Positions 15,197-24,601 of a stretch of 64,000 nt of DNA are shown here, in pieces (position 1 is the first letter of the stretch; each line of letters starts with the position of its first letter). Source of the stretch: Pseudomonas soli. GTDB lineage: Bacteria; Pseudomonadota; Gammaproteobacteria; Pseudomonadales; Pseudomonadaceae. The translations under genes and the position numbers were made by a program. The DNA lies in assembly GCF_900110655.1 (NCBI RefSeq), contig NZ_FOEQ01000006.1, forward strand, positions 62,001 through 126,000, in the 5' to 3' direction. The notes beneath the pieces are model-generated. The model was not told the DNA's origin. It did not search any database and worked only from the letters and a program-made list of their open reading frames with translations.

Positions 15197-17179
15197 ATGG
15201 CTGACCGCTCCTCTCGCCTGGACTTCATCCTGGCACTGACCGACAAGGTCACCGCGCCGATCGGCAAGGTGAAGACGACCTTTTCCGACCTGGCGGACCA
15301 GAGCCAGGAGAACTTCAAGCAGATGGGCATCGGCCTGGCGGGCGTGACCGGCAGCTTCGTCGCCATCAACGCATCGCTCGAGCCCGCGCTGGAGATGAAC
15401 CGCGCCCTGGGCGACGTCCGATCGCTGGGTGTAGCCGAGAACGCCCTGGAGTCGCTGAACGCCAAGGCCCTGGAGTTTTCAGTTGCCTACGGCGAGAACG
15501 CCCAGGAGTTCGTCGCCTCGGCGTACAAGATTCAGGGCGCGGTCGAAGGCCTGGCCGGCACCCAGCTGGCCACCTTCACCAACACCAGCGCCGTGCTGGC
15601 CAAGGCCACCAAGGCCGACAAGGAAGTGATGAGCGAGTACGTCGGCACGCTCTACAACCTGCAGAAGCAGCAGGCTGACGCCATGGGCGCAAACCAGTGG
15701 GTCGAGAAGTTGGGCGGGCAGACAGCGCTGGCCACTCAGCTATTCCGCACTTCCGGTGAAGCCATGAAGGACGCCTTCAAGGAGGCCGGCGCGATCGCCA
15801 CGGCCTCCGGCGTCGACCTGGCCGAACAGATGGCGGTGATCGGTACCCTCTCGTCAACCATGGAAGGCGGCGACGCCGGCGGGCGCTACAAGGCGTTCTT
15901 CGAGAACATCGCCAACGCCGGCGACAAACTGGGGATGAAGTTCACCGACGCCAATGGCAAGGCCCTGCCGATGCTCGACATCCTAGGCAAGCTCGAGGGC
16001 AAGTACGGCGACCTCAAGGGCGCGGCGGCAAACACCAAGCTGGTGGAGGCCTTCGGCGGCGAGGGCGCCCAGGTGATCGGCGCCCTCGCCGCAGATACCG
16101 GACGGCTGCGCAACGGCATCGAGCAGTTGGGAAAAGTACACGGGCTCGAGCAGGCCGAGCGCATGGCTAAGGCCATGGTTGACCCCTGGCAGCAGTTCGG
16201 CGCCGCAGTACAGGCCCTGCGCATCGCCTTCGGCCAATCGCTAATTCCCGTGCTTACCCCACTGATGGACCGTCTGGTCGGCATCGCCAGCACGCTGACC
16301 CGCTGGACCCAGCTGTTCCCCAACATCACCCGCGTGATCGGGTTCGCTACGCTGGCTATCCTCGGCATGGCTGCCGGCATGGGCCTGCTCACCTTCGCTG
16401 TAGGCCTGGGCCGGTCGACCTGGTTGTCCCTGGTCACGATCTGGAAAGTGCTGACCTGGACCGGCTGGAAGAGCATCGCGATGTTCCTGTACCACACCGT
16501 GATGTTCACGTTGTTCGTGGCCGGCATGGTCGCCATGTACACCTGGATGGGCCTTGTGCGCGTGGCGATGCTCGCCTGGCAGGGCGTGATCTGGCTGGTG
16601 AACGCGGCCCTCAGTGCGAACCCGGTTGGGCTGATCGTGATCGGCATCGCCGCGCTGATCGCCCTGGTGGTTGCGGCAGTTGCCTATTGGGACGAATGGA
16701 CCACGGCCCTCATGAACACCGCCGCGTTTCAGTTGATCAGCGAGCAGTTGCAGGCCCTCTCGGCATGGTTCGACACCATGGGCGGCTGGTCCGGCATTGC
16801 CAAAGCCGCCTGGGACGGCATCGTCTCGATCTTCCAGAACGCAATCAATGGCCTGATCGAACTCATCAACAAAATCCCCGGCGTGAACATCGAAACTCGC
16901 CTCGGTGACATGCCGACGATCCCCGGTGCCGACCAGGCGGCAATGGCTGGTGAGACCGCCAGTGTCTCGCAGAACGCCCAGCAGGCTCTTAGCGCCTCGG
17001 TACCAAGCCTTGCGCCGGCGCGACCCAACGCCGTGCCCAAGGGCGGGCTGCTGAGCAGCATCCAGAACACCAGCAACCAGACCAACACCGGCAACAAGGT
17101 GGAGAACGTGAACATCTACAACAGCCAGCCCATGGACGCTCAGCGCCTGGAAGGCATGCTTGAAATGGCGGTGGGTTGA
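15197..17179 (+). CDS. Phage tail tape measure protein
   Basis: At 660 residues it is a typical tape-measure protein: an N-terminal helical part, a phage tape-measure core (about residues 60-300, with AKALEFSVAYGENAQEFVASA and GGDAGGRYKAFFENIANAGDKLG, partial), a central cluster of hydrophobic helices (about 390-500) that can insert in the host membrane, and a Gly/Ser/Asn-rich C-terminus. Length sets tail length; P2 gpT is longer (815). It follows the chaperone pair by 6 bases and its stop overlaps the next ATG. Confidence 0.95.
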   Translation: MADRSSRLDFILALTDKVTAPIGKVKTTFSDLADQSQENFKQMGIGLAGVTGSFVAINASLEPALEMNRALGDVRSLGVAENALESLNAKALEFSVAYGENAQEFVASAYKIQGAVEGLAGTQLATFTNTSAVLAKATKADKEVMSEYVGTLYNLQKQQADAMGANQWVEKLGGQTALATQLFRTSGEAMKDAFKEAGAIATASGVDLAEQMAVIGTLSSTMEGGDAGGRYKAFFENIANAGDKLGMKFTDANGKALPMLDILGKLEGKYGDLKGAAANTKLVEAFGGEGAQVIGALAADTGRLRNGIEQLGKVHGLEQAERMAKAMVDPWQQFGAAVQALRIAFGQSLIPVLTPLMDRLVGIASTLTRWTQLFPNITRVIGFATLAILGMAAGMGLLTFAVGLGRSTWLSLVTIWKVLTWTGWKSIAMFLYHTVMFTLFVAGMVAMYTWMGLVRVAMLAWQGVIWLVNAALSANPVGLIVIGIAALIALVVAAVAYWDEWTTALMNTAAFQLISEQLQALSAWFDTMGGWSGIAKAAWDGIVSIFQNAINGLIELINKIPGVNIETRLGDMPTIPGADQAAMAGETASVSQNAQQALSASVPSLAPARPNAVPKGGLLSSIQNTSNQTNTGNKVENVNIYNSQPMDAQRLEGMLEMAVG

Positions 17180-17508
17180 TGGACGGCCAGTACATCGACC
17201 TGCTTATCCAGGACAACGACCTGGTGTTGGACCTGGCCCGCCAGCCCGAGCCGATCGCCGACCGTGCGAGCATCGCCCAGGACATCGCCCACATGATCCG
17301 CGACAGCGGCCTGCTGATCACTCTGGTGGCCGAGCGTGACCGCTTGCGACAACGCGACTGCATCCAGCAGCTGGAGCTGCTGGTGGAGAACGACGAGCGC
17401 CTGGTGCCGGGTACCGCGCAGATCATCGAGCAGGAGCCTGGTGTGTTCCTGGTCACCGCCACCACCCTGGAGTTCGGCATGGTTGAAGTCAGCGGGGTGT
17501 CGGCATGA
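17179..17508 (+). CDS. Baseplate-associated protein (DUF2590-like)
   Basis: This 109-residue protein starts from ATG at 17179, which shares TGATG with the tape measure stop; a TTG one codon earlier is also in frame. It is a small alpha/beta protein with DLLIQDNDLVLDLARQPEPI and IAQDIAHMIRDSGLL near the start, similar to gpW/gp25-type baseplate proteins (lysozyme-like fold, no enzyme activity) and placed directly before gpJ as expected. The DUF2590 label is from recall. Confidence 0.72.
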   Translation: MDGQYIDLLIQDNDLVLDLARQPEPIADRASIAQDIAHMIRDSGLLITLVAERDRLRQRDCIQQLELLVENDERLVPGTAQIIEQEPGVFLVTATTLEFGMVEVSGVSA

Positions 17509-18674
17509 GCGACGTCGATTTCCAGCAGGCGCTGGCCGACGCCGGCATTCCGACCACCGAGGCGGGCCTGCGCCAAGCCTGGGAGGCGGAAGTGGCCGCC
17601 CAGGGCAGCAAACTGAGCAACACCAGCGCCTACTCGCCGTTCTGGCGGGTGGTTACCGCCCTGGTGACGAAGCCAGTGCTGTGGCTACTTGGCTTTGTCA
17701 GCGGTACCGTGCTGCCCAACTTCTTCGTCAAAACAGCGACCGGTAGCTGGCTGGAAATGCTGGCCTGGGCGGTGGATGTCACGCGCAAAGGCGCGACCAA
17801 GGCCACTGGCGTGATCCAGTTCACCCGCAACGCGCCGGGCGGAACGCTGGTGGTGCCTGCCGGCGCCGTGGTCCAGTCGCCGGCGATCAACGGGCGTGTC
17901 TACCAGCTGGTGACCACCGCAGAAGGCCAGTTCAGCGACGGCCTGATGCAGTTGGACATCCCAGTCGAGGCCGTCGAGGCTGGGTCTGGGTTCAACCTGG
18001 CCCCGGGTTACTACGCGATTCTGCCGGTGCCGGTTCAGGGCATCGCCCAAGTGGCCAACGGTGAAAGCTGGCTGGCTACCCCGGGCGCGGATCCTGAACC
18101 CGACGACGAGCTGCGTCTGCGCACCCGCAACCAGTTCAGCGCTGTCAACCAGTACCACACCGACGCCGTCTACCGCGCCATGATTTCGGCCTTCCCGGGT
18201 GTGCGTCCCGATGGCGTTTACTTCCAACATGGCGCACCGCGTGGCCCAGGCAGCGCCAACGCCTATGTGCTGTTCGACGCCGGCGTGCCGGCGGATACCT
18301 ACCTGGCGCAGATCAATGCCCACATCCGCGACGAGGGCAACCACGGCCACGGCGACGACTTGCTGGTGATGGTCATGCCCGAGACGTTCCACGACCTGGT
18401 GGTGCAGCTGTGGCCCCGTTCCACCCTAACTTCCGAGCAACGCAACAAGCTTGAGGCGGATGTGGGCCAGTTCATCCGCGCCGCATTCCGGGAAAACAGC
18501 GAGTACACGGCCACACTGACCTACCCACAGGCGCGGTTCTCCTTCAGCCGCCTGGGCGAGGAGTTGCATCAGCAGTTCGCCGGCATTGAGTCGTTGCACT
18601 TCGAGAACGCCGACATCGTGTCGGAGCTGAGCATTCCGCGCATCCGGACGCTGCAGGTGGTGCCCCGTGATTAA
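17505..18674 (+). CDS. Baseplate protein J
   Basis: This 389-residue protein has gpJ features: a beta-rich middle (GGTLVVPAGAVVQSPAINGRVY, partial), GSGFNLAPGYYAILPVPVQGI, then PEPDDELRLRTRNQF and the C-terminal FREN-to-FSRLGE region. P2 gpJ is 302 residues, so this one has an extended N-terminus of about 80 residues with a possible hydrophobic helix (about 45-65). It forms the outer baseplate wedge with W and I. The ATG overlaps the upstream stop by 4 bases and its own end overlaps the next gene by 8. Confidence 0.92.
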   Translation: MSDVDFQQALADAGIPTTEAGLRQAWEAEVAAQGSKLSNTSAYSPFWRVVTALVTKPVLWLLGFVSGTVLPNFFVKTATGSWLEMLAWAVDVTRKGATKATGVIQFTRNAPGGTLVVPAGAVVQSPAINGRVYQLVTTAEGQFSDGLMQLDIPVEAVEAGSGFNLAPGYYAILPVPVQGIAQVANGESWLATPGADPEPDDELRLRTRNQFSAVNQYHTDAVYRAMISAFPGVRPDGVYFQHGAPRGPGSANAYVLFDAGVPADTYLAQINAHIRDEGNHGHGDDLLVMVMPETFHDLVVQLWPRSTLTSEQRNKLEADVGQFIRAAFRENSEYTATLTYPQARFSFSRLGEELHQQFAGIESLHFENADIVSELSIPRIRTLQVVPRD

Positions 18675-19191
18675 GCTCGATCTGAAATTCTGGCTCGCCG
18701 GCACCGAGCTGACCAAGCTCAAGCTGGCCGCGCAATCCTGGTGGGAAAAGGTCGAAGGCTGGCTGCGCTGGCCGCTCCTGCAGCTCGACGCCGAGACCTG
18801 CCACCTGACCATCCTGGACCTGCTGGCCTGGCAGCGGGACATCAACCGCTTCAAGGGTGAGCCCGAGTCGCTGTACCGGCTCCGGGTCAAGCACGCCTTC
18901 GTCAACGCAGTGGACGCCGGCAGCACCGCCGGCATGAAGCGGATACTGGTGCGCCTGGGCGTCGGCTATGTCGAGATCGAGGAGCGCAAGCCAGACCGGG
19001 ACTGGGACGTGGTCCTGCTCAAGCTCAGCAACAACCAGCTGGCCGACAACCCGGAGCTGCTGCGCGTTCTGATCCAGCAATACGGTCGCACCTGCCGCCG
19101 CTACGACTTCGTGACTATCACCCCCGTGACCATGGGCGTAGCCCTGGTGCACTTCAACGACGACCAGCAGACGCTCGTCGCACGCCTGTAG
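18667..19191 (+). CDS. Tail protein I-like baseplate wedge protein
   Basis: A 174-residue protein is predicted from GTG at 18667. It follows gpJ directly, as gene I does in P2 (176 residues), and contains the helical LLAWQRDINRFKGEPESLYRLR with a later VKHAFVNAVDAGSTAGMKRILVRLG (both partial), the pattern of tail protein I. It probably links J to the tail fibre. The fibre gene starts 8 bases later. Confidence 0.85.
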   Translation: MIKLDLKFWLAGTELTKLKLAAQSWWEKVEGWLRWPLLQLDAETCHLTILDLLAWQRDINRFKGEPESLYRLRVKHAFVNAVDAGSTAGMKRILVRLGVGYVEIEERKPDRDWDVVLLKLSNNQLADNPELLRVLIQQYGRTCRRYDFVTITPVTMGVALVHFNDDQQTLVARL

Positions 19192-19199
19192 GAACTCCC

Positions 19200-20801
19200 A
19201 TGGCAAGCATCACCCTTGCAGGCGAAAGCCTGATTGCACAAAAGCAGGCCGCGCAGCAGGCCCTGGTTATCAAGCGATTCATCTTCGCCAACGTTCCCGG
19301 GCTGGACCCGGCGGCAGCGGTCAACCGAGCCGCACCTAAGCCCGTGGCCGCGCAGATCGTGTACACGGCCAACATCGCCAGTGGTAACGCCGGGTACGTG
19401 AACCCGAATCAGGTGGTGTACAGCCTGCAGGTCGGGTCCGACGTGGGCGACTGGGATTTCAACTGGATCGGCCTGGAGTCGGCCGAGGGCGTGCTGTTCG
19501 CCGTGGCCTACGTGCCCCTGCAGCAGAAGCGCCGCAACAACCCGCCACTGCAGGTGGGCAACAACATAACCCGCAACTTCCTGGTGGTGTTCGACGGCGC
19601 GCAGTCGCTGACCGGGATCACCATCGACGCGAAGACCTGGCAGCACGACTTCACCGTCCGGCTCGCCGGCATCGACGAGCGCGAGCGGCAGAGTAACCGC
19701 GACCTCTTCGGTCGTGCCTGCTTCTTTGGCAGCGCCCTGCAGGTCGAGAAGGCAGGCGGGCTCTATCAACTGAAAGCCGGTACCGCGTACATCGAGGGGA
19801 TCCGGATTGCCCGGACTTCAGCGCTCGCCTTCACTAAGCCGGGTGGATACCCAACTGGTGTCTGGGTCGACGTATCGCTGGCCCGGGACGGCAACGACAT
19901 GGTGGCCAACGTCGTTCCTCTATATGGGTCAGCGGCGAACAGGTTGGACTACACCGACAGCGCCGGAGTGAAGCACTACCTGGTGCAGCTCGCAGACCTG
20001 ACCAACGCCGACACCATCGTTGATCGCCGGCCATCCGAGCCGGTCACCGGGGCGCTGGTGACGCACTTTGCTGCCCGCACTGGGGACTATCCGGGGCTGC
20101 GTGCCCGGGCTACGACAAAGGACGACGTGCAACTGAGCAACATCCCGAACGCCATCAGCGACGACGAAGCCAGCAACAGCAGCGCGATCCTGGCCACTAC
20201 CAAGGCGGTCAAGAGCGCCACGACGCTGCTTTGGAACGCTCTCGCGAACATCGTCGCTGGCGATACCGCCGTCGGACGTGCTGTGAAGCTGGCCACCGCC
20301 CGGGTTATCACGTTGACCGGCGCCGTCACTGGCTCTGTGTCATTCGACGGCTCGGGAAATGTGAGCCTGGCCACCACCGCCACCCAAGCCACGGAAGCAG
20401 TGGCCGGCGGTGCAAAGGTGGCAACCAACGCACAAACGGCGGATGGTACTGACGACACGACCTTCGTCAGCCCGAAGAAGCTGCGCTGGGGGCTTTCCGC
20501 GAGCTTCCTGGCCTCGGGATACCTGCTTCTGCCCAGCTGGCTCGGCGGCTTCATCTTTCAATGGGGGCGGATCAACGGCATCACCCACACCGCCGAGATC
20601 ACCCGGGACATCACCTACCCGATCGCCTTCACCACCACGCTCCTGGGCCTACACCCGACCGTGATCTGCAACCAGCACTGGGCGGCGCAGATCACCGTCT
20701 ACGTGGGCAACGAGACGCTGCAGGGCGCGCGGCTCTACATCGACAAGGACAGCGCCGAGACATCGACCATCGGCCTGTTCTGGTTCGCCATCGGAAAGTG
20801 A
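19200..20801 (+). CDS. Tail fibre protein with P2 gpH-type N-terminal anchor
   Basis: This 533-residue protein carries, at residues 1-150, the tail-collar fibre N-terminal domain (RFIFANVPGLDP, DWDFNWIGLESAEGVLFAVAY, NNITRNFLVVFDGA), which attaches the fibre to the baseplate. The middle has Ala/Thr/Gly-rich fibre repeats (about 370-430). The C-terminal 100 residues include a Trp-rich QWGRINGIT motif common at fibre tips, which should bind the host surface. It is shorter than P2 gpH (669). The fibre assembly gene follows after 8 bases. C-terminal parts of such genes vary quickly and set host range. Confidence 0.9.
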   Translation: MASITLAGESLIAQKQAAQQALVIKRFIFANVPGLDPAAAVNRAAPKPVAAQIVYTANIASGNAGYVNPNQVVYSLQVGSDVGDWDFNWIGLESAEGVLFAVAYVPLQQKRRNNPPLQVGNNITRNFLVVFDGAQSLTGITIDAKTWQHDFTVRLAGIDERERQSNRDLFGRACFFGSALQVEKAGGLYQLKAGTAYIEGIRIARTSALAFTKPGGYPTGVWVDVSLARDGNDMVANVVPLYGSAANRLDYTDSAGVKHYLVQLADLTNADTIVDRRPSEPVTGALVTHFAARTGDYPGLRARATTKDDVQLSNIPNAISDDEASNSSAILATTKAVKSATTLLWNALANIVAGDTAVGRAVKLATARVITLTGAVTGSVSFDGSGNVSLATTATQATEAVAGGAKVATNAQTADGTDDTTFVSPKKLRWGLSASFLASGYLLLPSWLGGFIFQWGRINGITHTAEITRDITYPIAFTTTLLGLHPTVICNQHWAAQITVYVGNETLQGARLYIDKDSAETSTIGLFWFAIGK

Positions 20802-20809
20802 GGTAAGTC

Positions 20810-21403
20810 ATGCAGTTCTTCTATTCGCGTTCCACCGGCGGCCTGTACCTGGACGGCGTCCACGGCGACGGTATCCCTGTCGACGCCGTGGCGATCAGCA
20901 AGGCCCAGCACACCGAGCTGCTCCAGGGCGAAGCTGCCGGTCGGAAGATCGTCAGCGACGCCGCCGGCGTCCCGTTCCTGACCGATCTGCCGCCATCAGC
21001 CTCGCATGTGTGGGTCAACGGCGCCTGGACTCTTGAGCCAAGCGGCCTGTATGAGCTGAAGCGCAGCGAGATCAACGCCGCGTGCGAACAAGCCATCATC
21101 GCCGGGTTCACCTCCTCGGCGCTCGGCGATAGCTATCGATACGACAGCGCAGTGGAGGATCAACTGAACCTGCAGAGCTGGGTCATTCGCAAGCAGGACA
21201 CGGAGTATCCATGCGCCGGTCAGGACGGCATCGTCCGGTTCCGACCGCACACTGCAGCGCAGTTGCAGCGGGTCAGCGACGATTTCACCGTCTTCCGGCA
21301 CGCGCTGCTGCTCCGGGCCAATGAGTTGAAGGGCCAGCTGGAGGAGGCCCTGGCGATCGGCGACGCCGGCGCTATCGAGGCGATCGCCTGGAGTGAACCA
21401 TGA
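20810..21403 (+). CDS. Tail fibre assembly protein
   Basis: This 197-residue protein lies directly after the fibre gene. It starts MQFFYSRSTGGLYLDGVHG with IPVDAVAISKAQHTELLQGEA (partial), typical of tail fibre assembly (Tfa/G-like) proteins in Pseudomonas. Later it has a DUF4376-like helical region (ACEQAIIAGFTSSALGDSYRYDS, partial). It helps trimerise the fibre tip and may stay attached. Its end overlaps the next gene by 4 bases. Confidence 0.85.
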   Translation: MQFFYSRSTGGLYLDGVHGDGIPVDAVAISKAQHTELLQGEAAGRKIVSDAAGVPFLTDLPPSASHVWVNGAWTLEPSGLYELKRSEINAACEQAIIAGFTSSALGDSYRYDSAVEDQLNLQSWVIRKQDTEYPCAGQDGIVRFRPHTAAQLQRVSDDFTVFRHALLLRANELKGQLEEALAIGDAGAIEAIAWSEP

Positions 21404-22320
21404 CCTGGTCGCCGATCACGATGCGCTGGCCAGCGCAGTCCACCAGTTGGCTCGGCGACCTGGACGCAGCGAAAGCCCTGGCTGCTACCGAGCTGGCCAG
21501 CACCGGCCAGCGGCTCAGCGGTCTGGCAGACATCGCCACGACTGCGCCAGGCCCAGTCGGCGAAGCCGCCCAGGGCGCAGTGGCAGCCGGGCACAGTGCT
21601 CTCGCCGCCCAGCTCGGTCAGGTGCCGGCCTGCCTGGCGGTCACGCCGTTCCAGAGCGGTGTTGGCCAGGGGCGGGGCCATCAAAAGTACCTGTCGGCGC
21701 CGAACCTCCTGCAGCAGCTGGCCAGCAAGCTGACCGACGCGGGCGACAGCGCCCGGCCTGCCGGCGAGCAATACGCCCTGGCGGTGATGTTCCTGGGCAC
21801 CCGATACGACCAGTTCGCCGACACCCTGGGGCGCTTCAATGCGCTGCTGCCAATCCCCGACCTTGTGCGCACCGAGCGGCGCGCCCGGCACCTGTCCATG
21901 CTCGAGCAGGAAAAGTGGGTGATCCCCAGCGCCGGCGCGCTCCCGCGCTGGTGCGCCCTGCCGCTCGAGCGCTGCACCGTTGTGAAGGCTGCCAAGCAGT
22001 CGATGGCCGGCCAGATCGCCGCCCTGGAGAGCTACGCCGACAGCTCGCCCATGGCGGATCTCGCCGGACTGGCTGGGCGCAAGGCCGAGAAGGCTAAAGC
22101 CCGGGACCAGAAACTGGCCGACCTGCAGGCGCTGCTCGCCGGCGGACAGACTGATGGCAGCATGCGCGCCCGTTTGATCGGCCCGGGCTCACCAGCGGAT
22201 CTGCGCCGTGATCTGCTCCAAGGCGATGCTCCGGGGCACGAGTGGGTGCTGTCCGCCGGCGTACTCTTGGTCGGATCCCGCGAGGGCTTGAGCTTCGTGC
22301 GCGAACTGGTGGGCCTATGA
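21400..22320 (+). CDS. Tail-module protein of unknown function
   Basis: This 306-residue protein is Ala-rich and largely helical, with no membrane segment. It starts MTWSPITMRWP and ends with HEWVLSAGVLLVGSREGL. It lies between fibre assembly and the hub-like genes and overlaps both neighbours by 4 bases (ATGA), so it belongs to the tail operon. No P2 counterpart is recognised. The C-terminal 60 residues, about loss of chains and retained charge, resemble structural rather than enzymatic proteins. It may be a baseplate or tail-tip component. Confidence 0.55.
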   Translation: MTWSPITMRWPAQSTSWLGDLDAAKALAATELASTGQRLSGLADIATTAPGPVGEAAQGAVAAGHSALAAQLGQVPACLAVTPFQSGVGQGRGHQKYLSAPNLLQQLASKLTDAGDSARPAGEQYALAVMFLGTRYDQFADTLGRFNALLPIPDLVRTERRARHLSMLEQEKWVIPSAGALPRWCALPLERCTVVKAAKQSMAGQIAALESYADSSPMADLAGLAGRKAEKAKARDQKLADLQALLAGGQTDGSMRARLIGPGSPADLRRDLLQGDAPGHEWVLSAGVLLVGSREGLSFVRELVGL

Positions 22321-22868
22321 CCCTGATGCTCGATGGCCAAAAGATCCAGGGCAAGCGCATGAAGGTCACCGCGAACCTGCGCATCGAGGCCGACGATATG
22401 TCGGGCCAGACCAGCGGCACTGAGAAGGCGCACAAGGGCTTCAAGCCCAAGACCCTGACCGTATCGCTGATGATCCCTTACAAGGATGCTGCGGACCTGC
22501 GCGCCCTGATGAGCCTGGCCGAGGCCACCGCCGGCGGCGGGCAGCTCAAGACATACCGGGTCGTGAACGATACCGCCGCGGCCTTCGGGATCCGCCAGGT
22601 GCAGTTCGCCGAGGGCGTGAGCGCCCGGGAGGACGACACGCTGGCCCAGTGGGTCGTCCAGTTCACCCTGTCCGAGAAACTGTCGAACCCGGAACGCGTG
22701 GAAGGCCGGCGCAAGGCCAGCAGCACCACGGCGCAATCCGGCCCTGGCCAAGCAGTAGGCAGCGGTGCCGGCGGCAGCGGGAGCGACGGTAGTGGCGGCG
22801 AACAGGGCCTGACTGGCTTCGAAGCCGTGCTCAAAAAGGTGGACACGTACATCGGCGGTGGCTCATGA
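22317..22868 (+). CDS. Tail/baseplate protein, possibly P2 gpU-like
   Basis: A 183-residue protein is predicted from ATG at 22317, overlapping the previous stop (ATGA). The first 135 residues are beta-rich (KRMKVTANLRIEADDMSG and KTLTVSLMIPYKD). The segment TLAQWVVQFTLSEKLSNP is reminiscent of P2 gpU-type tail proteins that end in a strand just before a linker. A Gly/Ser-rich linker (about 145-165) separates a short C-terminal helix. The gpU relation is by position and pattern only. The stop overlaps the next ATG. Confidence 0.55.
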   Translation: MTLMLDGQKIQGKRMKVTANLRIEADDMSGQTSGTEKAHKGFKPKTLTVSLMIPYKDAADLRALMSLAEATAGGGQLKTYRVVNDTAAAFGIRQVQFAEGVSAREDDTLAQWVVQFTLSEKLSNPERVEGRRKASSTTAQSGPGQAVGSGAGGSGSDGSGGEQGLTGFEAVLKKVDTYIGGGS

Positions 22869-23575
22869 GCATGAAGCTCCACAAGGTGCTGAGTGTTGGC
22901 GGGGCCGTTCTGCCGCTGATCCAGGACGAGGTTCGTCTGCAGCTCAAACACCCCGGGCGGGCTTCGTTCACGGTACAGGCCGGCAACTCGGTCAAGGGCC
23001 TGGTAACGCTGGACATCGGCTACAACGAAAGCCAGCTGCAGCGCCACTTTATCGGCTACGTCGAGCGCAGCACCGCAGTAAACGGCCAGCAGCAGATCCT
23101 GTTCTGCCGTGAGCTGGCCACTGTGCTCGAGCAGCCGCTGCCGCTCAACCTACGGCACGTCAGCCTGCAGGCCGTGCTCGAGGAGGTCAGCCAGAAGACC
23201 GGGCTGCGCTTTCGTGTACCTGCCCAGGCCTACGCCCAGGTGAAGGCCCCGTACTTCTACAGCTTGGGTGGCGGCTACCAGGCCATGGACAACCTGGCCA
23301 AGGTGTTCAGCGTGCCGGACTTCATCTGGCAGCAGCAGGGCGACGGCGAGGTGTTCGTGGGCAGCTGGGCCGATAGCTTCTTCGGCACACGCTCGCCGTT
23401 GCAGTTGCCGATCGAGCTGTTCGATGGCTACCAGGGCAACCAGAGCGCCACGATCTCAGCCCTTCCCGGGCTGCGACCAGGCGCATCGATCAACCAGGGC
23501 GAGCGGATCACGAATGTGACGCTGGCCGGCAACCAGATGGCCATCCGATGGACAACGCAATCAAGCGCAGCGTAG
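22865..23575 (+). CDS. Baseplate hub-like protein, possibly P2 gpD-like
   Basis: This 236-residue protein starts from ATG at 22865 (ATGA overlap). It begins MSMKLHKVLSVGGAVLPLI and has HPGRASFTVQAGN, GYVERSTAVNG and LEEVSQKTGLRFRVP, arranged like the first domains of contractile-tail hub proteins (gp27/gpD). It is shorter than P2 gpD (387 residues) and is followed by the spike gene, the usual partner of the hub. It overlaps the spike gene by 28 bases. The hub role is an inference from context and fold-like pattern. Confidence 0.6.
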   Translation: MSMKLHKVLSVGGAVLPLIQDEVRLQLKHPGRASFTVQAGNSVKGLVTLDIGYNESQLQRHFIGYVERSTAVNGQQQILFCRELATVLEQPLPLNLRHVSLQAVLEEVSQKTGLRFRVPAQAYAQVKAPYFYSLGGGYQAMDNLAKVFSVPDFIWQQQGDGEVFVGSWADSFFGTRSPLQLPIELFDGYQGNQSATISALPGLRPGASINQGERITNVTLAGNQMAIRWTTQSSAA

Positions 23576-24522
23576 AGCGCCAATTCCCCGAACTCACCGG
23601 CGGTTGCCACCTGCCGCGCTTTGGCCGCGTCGTGGCGGTACCGGACGCGCCAACGGCGTCCGGGTTGTGCGACGACTTCCGGCCGCGCTTCGGCGTCGAC
23701 GTGGAGATCCTGCTGCCGGATGGCGAACCCGACCCTGACCTGCCGGTACTGACCGGGCTGCCGCTGCCGGCGCCGATGGGCGGGCAAGAGGCCGGTATGT
23801 TCGGCTTTCCCGAGGAGGGCACCACCGTGGTGGTGGGATTCGCCTACGGCCTGCCACATAAGCCCTTCATCCAGCAGATCCTGGCCAACGGGCTAAGCCT
23901 GCCCCGGGTACCGAAAGGGGACCAGGTCTGGCAGCACAGCGAGGCCTGTCAGCAGCGCGTGGACGCGGACGGCAATTGGCTGCGCCAAACGGACGGAAAG
24001 ATCCAGGATAAGGCGATCGAGCGCGAGGTTGAGGCCCTGGCCAACGCCGAGCAGTTCCAGAGCCACACCAGGAGCGTGGACGACCATTCGACCGAGACGG
24101 TGGGTGGAACCAAGACGCTCGAGGCACTGGGCGCGCTCAAGCTGCTTTCGGGCGGATCCGCGAGCCTGGCCGCGATTGATGACCTGCACCAGGCGACGGG
24201 CCGCGACCTCAACCTTGTGGTCGGACAGACGCTCAACACGACGATCGGGGGGGACCTGCAGGAGCGCATCGAGGGGATGCGCCAGAGCGTCACGGCGGGT
24301 AGTCAGCGGCTGCAAGCGTCAAAGACGTGGCTGGGGTCTGAGGGGGTGAACGTGCTGCAAGTGCTGTGCGACCTACTCGACTTGGTGCAGGAGATGAATA
24401 CCCAGCTGGCGGGGCACGTTCATGGAATAACACCACCACCTAAAAATGCTGAAGCTTTTGTGAAAGCCGCGTCCGACTCAATGGGTTTAATGTTAAAAAT
24501 TGACTCCATCAAACTCCGATAG
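23548..24522 (+). CDS. Baseplate spike protein (P2 gpV-like, OB-fold)
   Basis: This 324-residue protein has an N-terminal OB-fold segment (RFGRVVAVPDAPTASGL, FRPRFGVDVEILLPDGEPD, partial) with PMGGQEAGMFGFPEEGTTVVVGFAYGLPHKPFI, the signature of gp5/VgrG/gpV spikes. A middle of repeated polar segments should form a triple beta-helix. A C-terminal GHVHG offers an HxH pair like the iron-binding tip of P2 gpV, although 35 residues follow it here. It punctures the outer membrane on contraction. It is the last structural gene; the AT-rich cargo begins 79 bases on. Confidence 0.85.
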   Translation: MDNAIKRSVERQFPELTGGCHLPRFGRVVAVPDAPTASGLCDDFRPRFGVDVEILLPDGEPDPDLPVLTGLPLPAPMGGQEAGMFGFPEEGTTVVVGFAYGLPHKPFIQQILANGLSLPRVPKGDQVWQHSEACQQRVDADGNWLRQTDGKIQDKAIEREVEALANAEQFQSHTRSVDDHSTETVGGTKTLEALGALKLLSGGSASLAAIDDLHQATGRDLNLVVGQTLNTTIGGDLQERIEGMRQSVTAGSQRLQASKTWLGSEGVNVLQVLCDLLDLVQEMNTQLAGHVHGITPPPKNAEAFVKAASDSMGLMLKIDSIKLR

Positions 24523-24601
24523 CGCCCTAACCAATTAGAGCGCCATTTAAAGCGGGGCAGTTAAAAGCACCAGCTAAGAGATGCATGACACACAGAAGCC
24601 T

